Of a DNA stretch of 64,000 bases, positions 1 through 9,079 are shown piece by piece. The translations under genes and the position numbers were made by a program. Every line of letters begins with the position of its first letter. Position 1 is the stretch's first letter. The notes beneath the pieces are model-generated. The model made no database searches. It had not been told where the DNA came from and saw only the letters and a list, made by a program, of their open reading frames with translations. Origin of the DNA: Mortierella sp. BCC40632. Taxonomy: Eukaryota; Mortierellomycota; Mortierellomycetes; Mortierellales; Mortierellaceae. The stretch covers positions 1,161,001 to 1,225,000 of the forward strand of contig WAEK01000004.1 of the NCBI GenBank assembly GCA_011634665.1, read 5' to 3'.

Positions 1-598
1 GAACCAAGAGCAATCTCCAATTCACGACAGTAAGTATGGGATACAGTAAAAAAAAGTGGAAAATCGGAAAAAAAAAAAAAAAAAAAAAAAAAAGAGCGCT
101 CCTGAAAGTTCTCCTTCGGTAGCCATTCAGTCAAGTTTTCCTCTGGTAACACACAAGGACTTTGCGGACCTATCCAAGTTTGATCCGCTCATGGATCCAT
201 GCCCCAAGATCCCTTTATTGATGGTATCTTCCATCCATACATTCCCTATCCCTAGGATTACAAAAGCACATAACATTCTTTCGCAGTTATCCTGTCATTT
301 AATCCCAGTAGTAGTTCCTTCCCCATCCTCCCAGGCAGTGTTTCCTAATGAGCGGAGAGAGCCGCAACTTCATCTCGTTAAGCCGACTAGCTCCCTGTAA
401 AAAGTCTTAATGAGATGAGTTAACAAGCCGAAATCCGTCTCGCTGAGAAACCTTGCCGTAGTAAGCCATCAGTGTCCCGGTCCTTGACCCAGTGTTCTCG
501 AGAAGAAAGGAATAGATATTGACTAAAGGCGCCTATCCTTATTTTCTTCACGGCAACAGATGGGGAAAATTACAAGGTGTTGATTCTAGCAGAGAGGA

Positions 599-602
<4 letters not shown>

Positions 603-645
<43 letters not shown>
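603..645. repeat. poly-A tract (43 nt)
   Basis: Uninterrupted run of A on the plus strand, just beyond the 3' end of the Gag-like ORF on the minus strand, where it would read as poly-T. A similar shorter A run lies near 70-93. Such tracts recur throughout the window; some may be remnants of retroposed poly-A tails, but no target-site duplication was identified. Confidence 0.9.
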
Positions 646-647
<2 letters not shown>

Positions 648-862
648 AAAAGTAAAATAAAGTTAAATTATAAACACTGGTTTTCTTGGCCAGGTACACA
701 TTATGAAAAGACTTCTCAAAAGCACAAGATGAAAGGAAAGTCAACGAGTAAAAGACCAAGACGTTTATTCTGTTATCTTCGTAGATTTATAAAAACAAAT
801 GGTAGAGACGGCGCGTGCCGTCAACCTCTTGTAGCTTACATCGAATCTAGACATCGAGCCGC

Positions 863-2329
863 CTAGACTCGACAAGTTGACTTTTGTTGGGCACGCTTGT
901 TCATCTCCCTGAATCGAGCAGGATTGGTGTGCCTGAAGCATTTGATATCGGCATGACGGCGTCCATATTTGATACAAGACGGGTTAGTGCAGTAAGATCT
1001 ATCCACTGGCTTTGGAGCATCGGGAGAGGACCCTGCGTATGGGGCCACGCGCTTGTTGTAATTGTTCCGGGAGCGGCGGCTGTTATGTCCACGGGCAAAG
1101 CTCCAAGATTCATTGGTTGTTATGGCATGGCTTCCTTGATTGGCCTCCTTCTTGTCGAATTTACCCATCACCCAAGCCAAAGAGTCAGTCTTGGGTCCCT
1201 CGAGGACACTGGGGTTGCCCTTCATGAAACTCAAAAGTTCCTTATATTCGATGGTCTTTGTAGTCTTTCTGAATAGAGAGTCGACCCTTGCCTGGCCTTT
1301 GTCAGAAAGGATATATACCAAGCGGCTGCAAACCAGCTCTCCATGGTCTTCTAATCCCGCAGCCTTGATGAGGATCTCGACCCGATCAACAAACGTGTGG
1401 ATACTCTCGTTCGGCAGTGGCTCAACATTGAAAAAGTCACTGAGGAATTCAGCCCTAAGGAGCTGAAAATTGAAAATCTCTTCCAGACATCTCTGGACCA
1501 TTTTCCACGTCTTGCCTGAGTACTCCGGCTTCTCGATGGCGTTCGAAAACTGTGTGTCCAAACCGATAGGCTTCAATGCTTTCACCATGTACTTCCAAGC
1601 GAGGTCATCAATAAGATCCTTAGTGAACACCCACACATAGAACTTGTAAAACTCGGCCATAAATTTGGTAACAGAAGCGACAATCTCAAGATATCGAGCC
1701 TTCTTCCCAATACCCTGCAGCTTTAGCTCCAGAGTGGGGGCATTCGGCAGTTCTTCAAGTGGCACACGGGAGAAATCAATCTCCATGGTCTGAAGATCTT
1801 TGACCGGAATCAGCTCGTACCCATACACTCGAGAGAATGACATGTGTTTGTAGTTGCTTATCACTGGCACTACATCTAACCCATGCCCTTGAGTGGAATT
1901 TTCATCACCCTGGGCCTTTGGGGATGGCGCCCTCTTCATGATAGGTTTAGGAGCAGTTTGGTTCTGCTTGTTAAGTTTACTATGCAAATCCAATGTTTCA
2001 TGGATCTGCTCCACTATCGTCTTTTGCCTCTTCAACTTACCCTCGAGAGTGAGCTTACGCGCTTCGTACTCCGGACTGAGGGCTCTCTTCTTCATCTGTC
2101 CTTCTGGTTTCTCACTGAATTCCATGGAGGCCGTATGTTGCCACAGAGAAATCTCTGACAACTGGCTGGTAATGGATTGTAGTTTGTGAGTTTCCTTCAG
2201 AAGTAGCTGGGACAACTGGACAATGTTATCAGGCGAATGAGTCATTTCATCATTCGTGCGCTGGACACGCTCCATCCTGGAGTTACCGTCGTCTGAGTTG
2301 CGTGGAGAAGGAGTGTTGGCAAAGGGCAT
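863..2329 (-). CDS. retrotransposon Gag-like protein with variant zinc knuckle
   Basis: Open frame of 488 residues if it starts at the Met at 2329; an upstream in-frame Met at 2383 would add 18 residues. The N-terminal half is charged and predicted to be helical. The middle (about residues 225-350) resembles the Retrotrans_gag fold: a conserved Trp/Leu/Phe pattern with a F-V-D-R segment and a terminal helix. The C-terminus is basic and carries YCTNPSC-x6-H-x4-C, a CX4CX6HX4C spacing rather than the retroviral CX2CX4HX4C. No reverse transcriptase, integrase or LTR lies beside it in the window, so it is either an isolated fragment of a Gypsy-type element or a domesticated Gag. The frame is intact over about 1.5 kb, which argues against a very old relic. 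Family assignment comes from pattern recognition only. Confidence 0.6.
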   Translation of the reverse strand: MPFANTPSPRNSDDGNSRMERVQRTNDEMTHSPDNIVQLSQLLLKETHKLQSITSQLSEISLWQHTASMEFSEKPEGQMKKRALSPEYEARKLTLEGKLKRQKTIVEQIHETLDLHSKLNKQNQTAPKPIMKRAPSPKAQGDENSTQGHGLDVVPVISNYKHMSFSRVYGYELIPVKDLQTMEIDFSRVPLEELPNAPTLELKLQGIGKKARYLEIVASVTKFMAEFYKFYVWVFTKDLIDDLAWKYMVKALKPIGLDTQFSNAIEKPEYSGKTWKMVQRCLEEIFNFQLLRAEFLSDFFNVEPLPNESIHTFVDRVEILIKAAGLEDHGELVCSRLVYILSDKGQARVDSLFRKTTKTIEYKELLSFMKGNPSVLEGPKTDSLAWVMGKFDKKEANQGSHAITTNESWSFARGHNSRRSRNNYNKRVAPYAGSSPDAPKPVDRSYCTNPSCIKYGRRHADIKCFRHTNPARFREMNKRAQQKSTCRV

Positions 2330-2542
2330 GTCAGATGGATAGTGTAATGTGTGAAGAAACAAAAGGGGCGTCTCAAAAAACACATGATGAGCAAGTCAAT
2401 GTGTCTTGCAAGGGCTCTGAGCAACCAAGACTCAGACCGCGTAGAAATGTCTCCTATCGGTCACACCTAGCGCCTGGATTGCTCCCTTTTCATGTGTCGT
2501 GAAGGCTTTCCTTGCTCCTCAGGATGCAGAAACTCGGATAGT

Positions 2543-2578
2543 CTTTTATTTTATTTTATTTTATTTTATTTTATTTTT
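2543..2578. repeat. (TTTTA)n microsatellite
   Basis: About seven tandem copies of TTTTA ending in a T run. It abuts the 3' end of the minus-strand ORF at 2571-2963 and separates it from the Gag-like gene. Confidence 0.9.
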
Positions 2579-2963
2579 TTGGCTGCTTGTCGAGATACCC
2601 TGCTGCTGGAAGCCGCTGAATAATGGACACCCAGGGACAATTTCTCCTTTGCCTTGGTCTGGCCATGGTGCTTGAACTGTTTATTGGGGCCATCGTGGCA
2701 CAATAATTTTGCAAAATCTTTCGGGCCAACAACTCGCTCTCCATCGACGTGTCGTCCTTGGACAGGGGGATGTTCTTGATCTCTTTTAGGCTCAAGCTCA
2801 CAGACTCGCCCATTAACTTCTTGCCGTAGTCGTTTCCATACACCACACCCAAAACTTGCCTCTTCTCAAACAAGTCCAGTCCAAACTTGTTGATCGTAGG
2901 GATGTCCATGGAAAAGAGATCAAGATAAGAGTGCTCCATGGGCTCTTGTAGGAAGTTCTCCAA
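2571..2963 (-). pseudogene. fragment of a repeated coding family, copy 1
   Basis: A 130-residue open frame without start context or recognised domain. It matters because two other places in the window carry diverged versions. The DNA at 2590-2700 matches 4190-4290, and 2655-2830 matches 4795-4960. In one frame both 2.6 kb and 4.2 kb copies encode NK-x2-KH-x2-(Q/R)TKAKEKL followed by HSAASSS. In another frame the 2.6 and 4.8 kb copies share a KEIK-x-I-x-LSK segment. Conservation at peptide level suggests descent from one protein-coding gene family, now broken by frameshifts and stops. Function unknown. Confidence 0.5.
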
Positions 2964-4189
2964 CCCGGGATAGAAAAAAAAAAAAAAAAAAAAAAAAAGT
3001 GTGTGTCAGAGGATGCAACGACATTTCCGGGGTTGCGGCCGATACAGATATCTGCGTCATAGTGGCATCGATATACAAGCTATTTTCGTACAATTAACCT
3101 TGCCAGTGCTTTTGTCGTGATATCTACCATGTAGGACTATGGTGGCTCTGGAACAACAAAAATAAAAATAAAAAAAAATGGGTGGAAGCCGTACGGAATA
3201 TCACCATTGAGACCTTTGTGACAAGGTTCTCTTACACAGACTTACGTACGGTCCACGTTGTCTTTTCGTGTACTGTCAATGGGTCTAGACTAAAAGGTCG
3301 TGTAAAGTCTACGGTTGTCATCGAAGGTTTGACGCCTGAAAAACCAACGAATCTGGAGCTACCATGTTCTGGTTGCAGCAGAGACAGTCATTGTCTATTA
3401 AGTAAGGAAAGTCAGCTGCTGCAAAAAAATTGGTTGACGCAGCGACTGAGGGCCATAACAGAAGAGGAGCGTGAGTACGTGACTCGTCGATCCCCAGAAA
3501 AAAAATGAGGTGCTCGTCAACAGATTCAATCAACTTCAAACAAAGAGACAAAATACGGCGATGAGGCAGGTAATGATGAAGTAGGCGATGGCGAAAGCGA
3601 GAGCGAGGTATTCGACGGTGAAGTAGGTATGCTGAGTGCAATTAAAAAAAGAAGGCGACTGTCACGGTATCATCCCATTGTCCCTTATACCGCGCGGGCA
3701 AGTGCCCACACTCAATAGGCACAGGAAAACATCTTTCAATTGTACTTTCCGAACGCATGATGTTCGGGAAGTTTGAAACTAATTTATATGCGACTAGCGC
3801 GTCCTCTTGCAAGCCAATTTGCACTTAAACTATTACCCTGTCCTTCCCTGTACCATTTTCCCTCTGAAGGGCTCTGTCCTTTGTCCTTGACAGGAGAGAT
3901 TGCAATAAGTCGAGCCATTCGTCCATGTCATGCAAGACAAGGATACTGTCAAGTCAATACCCCAGAAAACGGGCAACTTAGCCTGATGAAGGAAGCTCGT
4001 GATTTCGGTCATTTGGGTACCAATGCAATAGTGGATACTTTACTCATGAATAGTTTACATTAGCCTCCTTTTAATAAACGAAGGTTTTGGCATTGGTATG
4101 ACAACTTTCTTACCTCCACTGGTCACCGACCAGATATCTCGTTTACGTATCAATCCCTATTGTGTATCAAAAAAACTCTAGAACTAAAA

Positions 4190-4295
4190 CAGACCCACTG
4201 CTAGAAGCCGCCGAATGGCGGATACTCGGCGCTAACTTCTCCTTTGCCTTGGTCCGACTCTGGTGCTTGAGCCATTTGTTAGGATCGTCCTGACT
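4190..4295 (-). repeat. diverged copy 2 of the 2.6 kb coding repeat
   Basis: About 100 bp matching 2590-2700 with many substitutions, same orientation. The minus strand reads NKWLKHQSRTKAKEKL and then HSAASSS, parallel to copy 1. Only this short block is recognisable; flanking sequence shows no open frame. Confidence 0.6.
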
Positions 4296-4794
4296 ACTGT
4301 CGGATATCGTTTACTGCTTACATTTTCTTATGCTCGTCATGGGGACATTTCCATCCGTAACTGTGTCCGTGGTTGGATCGTGGAATTTGTATGACGTGTA
4401 TTGACCCCACTTGAACACGCCACCGGAGGTTCAGAAACAACGGGCTGTTGCGTCTTGTTTTTGGGAGTCGGGGAAGAAAGATACTGCTTTGGTGTTGGTG
4501 GAAGTGGGCGAAGTGGACGCGCTAGCGGTATTGATATCCGAGGGTAGGAGCCGCTCCCTGTACCTGGAAGTCAACAGCAGCATAGATGGCTCGGCTGCTA
4601 CCGGTCTCTTGTGATTTGTGAAGAAATGCTGCCAATGCTTTGATAGCATTGTAGATCTAATCTTCCATCGATTCTGGCAGAGTCTGCTTATCATCTTGCA
4701 CTGGCGTTTTTGTTTCTGGTCGATGATTAAGCTCGCAAATGGCTAAAAATACACTAGAAAGGCAGCATCTGACTCTACAATAAGATTTTTTGTT

Positions 4795-4965
4795 GGTCTT
4801 GCCGCTTGGGCCAGTGGCAAGTTCTCTGTGCTGGGGGCTATCGTAGTACAGTACTTTGCAGAACTTTTGGGTTAACAAATCTCTCTCTCTATTCTTCTTT
4901 CTTGGATAGACTAATTTTCTTGATCTCTTTGTTTTGGTAATGGAGCTTGTTTTTGCACAGTAGGA
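4795..4965 (-). repeat. diverged copy 3 of the 2.6 kb coding repeat
   Basis: About 170 bp aligning to 2655-2830 of copy 1. The minus strand reads NKEIKKISLSK followed by stops, against KEIKNIPLSK in copy 1. The minus-strand open frame 4657-5139 runs across it in a different register and is judged a by-product. Confidence 0.55.
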
Positions 4966-5299
4966 ACTGACAAATAAACGAGATGTCTGGTCAGAGACTA
5001 GCGGAGGTAAAAAAATTATCATACCAAAATACCTGTGCAGCCTCATCTGCGCTAGTTTTTTAAAATGAGACAACATCCTTGGTGTAAATGGTCCATAAAA
5101 CAGGGCCCCAATCATTTTTTTTCCCACTAGTAACATCATGCATCCAACATTTTCTGTTGCATAGCCTACTTTAGTGTTGCCCCCCTCCTACTGACGTGTC
5201 TGCTTTTGCCTTAATATTCTCTCTGCTCTCCCCTTCCATTTCTTAAATACCTTTGATCTTTTACGTCCCCCTTCCTTCTTTTGTCTCGCACTTGAATTT

Positions 5300-5569
5300 T
5301 TGCATCCCTTCCTCTCTTACAATCGCCTGTATCGCTCTCATGCATCAGGGAGAGCGAAAAAGCGAAAGCGACAAATTGTCCCTTTCAGACCTGAGGAAGA
5401 CGAATCTCTTCAAACATATAAAGAGGCTGCACTCGCTCCTCTTGTACTACGATACACAACTGATCCAACCCCAAGACCTTTACCTGCACGAACCGCCGCG
5501 ACCATCACCATAGAACCACGACAAATCACTACCAGAAACGCTTTGGAGAAAGCTCTAAGCACGATCTGA
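5300..5569 (+). CDS. short unrecognised ORF, doubtful
   Basis: Open frame of about 89 residues containing a basic AKKRKR patch and a C-terminal segment rich in Thr, Ala and Pro. I recognise no family and see no intron signals linking it to neighbours. It lies directly upstream of the cysteine-rich secreted-protein candidate. It could be an exon of an unrecognised gene or chance. Confidence 0.2.
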   Translation: MHPFLSYNRLYRSHASGRAKKRKRQIVPFRPEEDESLQTYKEAALAPLVLRYTTDPTPRPLPARTAATITIEPRQITTRNALEKALSTI

Positions 5570-5787
5570 ATTGGTATACTCTGGTAAGGTTCAATGACTG
5601 GACTTCGTAGTTGGATACTCAAGGGTAAAAGTGTGCTGTCTAGTTAATGTCTACATTCAAAAGACTCCAAACTAACAACAGCTCCAATAATCCACTTCAA
5701 GGACCAGAGCAGTATCATCTCGAGTTCCCTCAAGAGCCAATACCATCACACATCTCAGCTACCCAAGTCCTCAATCGTGATCCCACA

Positions 5788-6156
5788 ATGATCGTGTGCC
5801 CTGCCCGCTTTATCATTCCCCTTTTGGTCGTGATCATCATGACATCTGCCGTGATGAACACCGCCCATGCCCGCGATTGCAAAACAACTGAAGAGTGCGC
5901 AGATATGGGGGGCGACATGGTTTGTTGTCCCATCCGTGGGCCAAATAACCACATATGCTTAGGAAGAGATATATCTGCCAGCGCATTTGAAGCACGTTGC
6001 AAAAAAGGATCTGATCCGTCTGCTTCCCTATTAGGATATGAAGTGACTATTATTACTGTATCGGTATCTTGTGGATTATCTTTCCTACTATATAATAGCC
6101 CCATTCCACCTCCACCCCCCCCCCATCAATTAAAAAGCAGCTTCTCTCTTCCGTAA
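5788..6156 (+). CDS. candidate small secreted cysteine-rich protein
   Basis: Starting at the Met at 5788, the product begins with a signal-peptide-like segment: MIVCPARF, a hydrophobic run of Ile/Leu/Val, then a small-residue region ending AHA-R. The mature part is short and carries six cysteines in a C-x6-C-x8-CC-x11-C-x15-C-like arrangement, a common layout for disulfide-stabilised secreted fungal proteins. An upstream in-frame Met at 5647 would place the signal peptide internally, so 5788 is preferred. After about residue 80 the frame becomes hydrophobic and then proline-rich; this tail may be intron read-through rather than real coding sequence. No family recognised; an effector-like role is only a possibility. 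Confidence 0.45.
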   Translation: MIVCPARFIIPLLVVIIMTSAVMNTAHARDCKTTEECADMGGDMVCCPIRGPNNHICLGRDISASAFEARCKKGSDPSASLLGYEVTIITVSVSCGLSFLLYNSPIPPPPPPHQLKSSFSLP

Positions 6157-6760
6157 AAACTTACCCTTCACTTCGAGAGTGCTTTTAAGATACAAACGAG
6201 TCCAGGACTTCGACAAGAGCCGTGCTCTACCCTTCAACTCTCTCATACCAAGACCTCCATTTGCATTTGTCTCGAACAGATCTAATTGAACACTCCGATT
6301 CCCCGTAATCATGACAGCAAGAGATTGTTAACCACATTAAGCAGCGGAAGAATTAATACGTATGAGACTCAGTCAGAGGGGCTTTGGTCTTCGAGAAAGG
6401 CTCCTAAGCGTTGGACTTCAAACTACAGTTTGAGCTATTATCCTCCTCTCCCTCCTCCGGCCAGGATCTGTGGATTTCGTAAACCGATCTCAGTTTAATC
6501 TGCGCCAGATTATAACCTCAAGATCCTTTTTACTGATAGCTTGTCCATTTTCTAATGTCCCCCACTAGTTATGTTTGAAATGTCAAGCCTTTCTTTCTGT
6601 GAGTGTCTGGTAGCCATCGCCAGTCAAAGTTTCCTTCCTTGTTCTATTGTAATTTAACCCATCCTACTTGCTCAATGAGAACATGCTGTAGAGAAGAACA
6701 AATATTGACTAGAAGGGTGCTAATTGAGACACTATTTTGAATGACCAGAAGGCGACAGCA

Positions 6761-6985
6761 TTGTGGTGTAGTAAATGCACTTGGAAGACCTTCCAGTGAG
6801 GTATATAATAGGCACCCCCCTACAGCATTTTATAAAAGCAGTTCTTTTTTTTCCCTCCTTCTTGATCCGTTAGTTTGAACACCTACCTTCTAAAGCAGGT
6901 TCGCCTGTTAGTTCGCCCCACAGGCGAGACCCTGCAGCTAGATACTGTTCGTTCACGAGTCTTTTGTGTCACTCTGTTCCTTTCT
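6761..6985 (+). repeat. direct repeat, left copy
   Basis: Matches 8845-9079 in the same orientation. Shared landmarks are GTGGTGTAGTAAATGC at the left end and, after a variable T-rich middle, GATACTGTTCGTTCACGAGTC (left) versus a near-identical block (right). Divergence is substantial, so the repeat is old. The two copies bracket a broken transposon-like ORF, an LTR-like arrangement, although the copies are short. Confidence 0.6.
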
Positions 6986-7255
6986 TTCCCTCTTCTTCAA
7001 GGAGATCGGTCGATGCGCATTGGTTGGATTGTTCCCCTTATCCCCTTTCCCAATCCGGTTTAACAGCCGTGCCGGCCAAGCGGTGCGAGCCATTTCCCTT
7101 TGTGCTTGTTCCAAATATTATTTTGCAGCATCAAGCCCTCGGCCGCGCTGACCTACAAAATAGGCCAAGACATTCACATAAGAACGCTCTGAATTATTTG
7201 TGAACCACGATGCCCCAGAAATGGAGCATAAATCTCATTCAAGATCTGGCAACAG

Positions 7256-8110
7256 GATCCCGAACAACCAAATGATGAGATGGTAGAGCCCGAGATAAGG
7301 AAGAAAGCCAAGATTAAAAAGCCTTTGCCTCCTGAAGTGAGTAAGGCAAAAATTCTCCAAAGAGTGGCATGGGAACACCCAACAGTCAGCTGAGGGAAGG
7401 AGAATTGATGAGCACCGTCATCGAGCTCATTCAAGGCGTGATCCGTGAAGCATCTATTATCAGACGCCAATGCCAAGATACTCTGGGTCACTATCTTGAG
7501 GCAGTTTACTTTCGCCAAATGTATTCGAGGCTGGTGATTGTATTTCTCGGTTCGGATGTGCCCTCGCAACAGCAGTGACCACGAAAACAAAACTGAGGAC
7601 AGTTCATTTGACACAAAAATGATTTTCATCCAGTGTTTTATGACATTTCTTTATTCAAACAACCTTCCAAATACGAGAGGCAACCGCGGCTTTGTCAACA
7701 ATTTCATCCGTCAGTCTGAGCAGCTGGTAGCCCTGCCCAGGAATGATAGAGGCCCGCTCGTTCACTCTGTACATTGTTTTCTGCTCTCTCTCAGTGCTTC
7801 TCTCAGTAAATTAGGCGAGGTCACTTGACTAGGTGGTTGTTGGAGTGAATGAATACTACACATCCAATAAATGTCCTACTTGCACCAACCTTTTTTGTGG
7901 AGACAAAGAACGCCTGGGGTATTATGAATCGATAGGAGAACTGCCATCGATCGTCTTGTTCAGTCCAAGCACATTGGAATTCGTCGGAGAGGCCAGGGTT
8001 GCAACGACAGTGAGACCGCCCTACCCACATGCATGCCGACGACATGTATTGGGTTCTCCAGAGAAGGAAATGATTTGTCAAACTGTAATCTGTTGCGGCA
8101 ACAATCAACA
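7256..8110 (+). pseudogene. degenerate transposon-like ORF with C-terminal CPxC zinc-ribbon motif
   Basis: Coding-like blocks in all three plus frames follow one another in order: a basic block ending VAWEHPTVS (7256-7380), a block with IRRQCQDTLGHYLEAVY (7405-7515), a block with FLYSNNLPNTRGNRGFVN (7615-7710), and finally VNEYYTSNKCPTC (7833-7890). Frameshifts and stops separate them, so the gene is dead. The ending VNEYYTS-x-KCPxC resembles the zinc-ribbon end of OrfB/TnpB-related (Fanzor-type) proteins that I recall from Mucoromycota, but the second CxxC half is not recognisable here. Alternatives: another transposase family or a lineage-specific gene. No attempt is made to restore the frame. 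Confidence 0.4.
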
Positions 8111-8807
8111 ATTCTGTCTGACGCGTCTGTTAACAACACGGCGAAAGGTATGCTCCGGTATGAACCGGTATGTTGCACGTATTTCATCACATGATGCTGT
8201 TTGGTTAGTTGAAATGTCTTTTTTTTTTTTTTTTTTTTTTGTCTCTATCATACCTACTACTGCTCTTCAGCAGCTGCAAGAACAATTAACACAACGTGAA
8301 CTTCAGCGTACCAACAGCTCCCCATTTGACTCCGTCTCTTCTTCACCGAAAATCAGAAAGGCGCCTTGCATGATCCTTGAATCTTTTGCTTCAGAAACAA
8401 TATCCTCTTAACTCAACGACAATAGCAACAGTGTGAGAAGGCACAGCAGCGCCATAACACTTCTGATATTGCGACGCGAAGTACTTGGCAGTGACAAGCA
8501 GCTAAGCAGCAGTTCAAGTTAAAGTATCAAAGGAACGAAGTATAGCAATTAGCTTAAGAACAACAAGGCGCTAACGTACGTGCGCAGGAGTTTCAGGACT
8601 GTGCCCATTATGAATGTTGGTGAGTACTAGGACTTTTCCAACAGCATATAATCACACACCATGAGGTTGTTGGTCGTGAGTTCACCACCTACTGCGACTC
8701 AAGTTGTTAAGTTGTCTCTAAAGGAATTCATATTGCCAAAACCCATCTTGCCAGGCTTAGTACTGGATGACATAGATGCTCACGACCCAACCAGAGACAA
8801 TCCAAGT

Positions 8808-8852
8808 GGTATGGTATGGTATGGTATGGTATGGTGTGGTGTGGTGTGGTGT
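8808..8852. repeat. GGTAT/GGTGT pentanucleotide tandem repeat
   Basis: About six units of GGTAT followed by three or four units of GGTGT, leading directly into the right-hand direct repeat. The switch of unit sequence within one array suggests a point change that was then amplified. Confidence 0.9.
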
Positions 8853-9079
8853 AGTAAATGCGTTTGGGAAGTCTTCCCGTCTTTTGGGTCTTTTTTTTTG
8901 AGTGCAAAAAGGCACCTATCCTCACCTAAAGTAAAGAACATTCATGTTTTTCTTGATCTAAAAGTGAGTTAATGAGTGTTTACCAACTGGAGCAGGTATA
9001 CTGAGCAACACGCTCTGCGGGTGTGACTCTGTAGCTTGATATTGTTCATTTACGAGTCCATTTTCCTACCTCGTTCCTT
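8845..9079 (+). repeat. direct repeat, right copy
   Basis: Partner of 6761-6985. Shares GTAGTAAATGC at its left end and a similar block ending TTTACGAGTCCATTTTCC near 9050-9070. See the left copy for interpretation. Confidence 0.6.

Noticed and set aside
3318..3641. Minus-strand frame with hydrophobic or Ser/Pro-rich readings
   Set aside because: All three frames are open over a biased stretch; no start context, no domain, so coding could not be supported.
7174..7629. Minus-strand 151-residue ORF
   Set aside because: Lies opposite the degenerate plus-strand transposon-like blocks and has no recognisable features.
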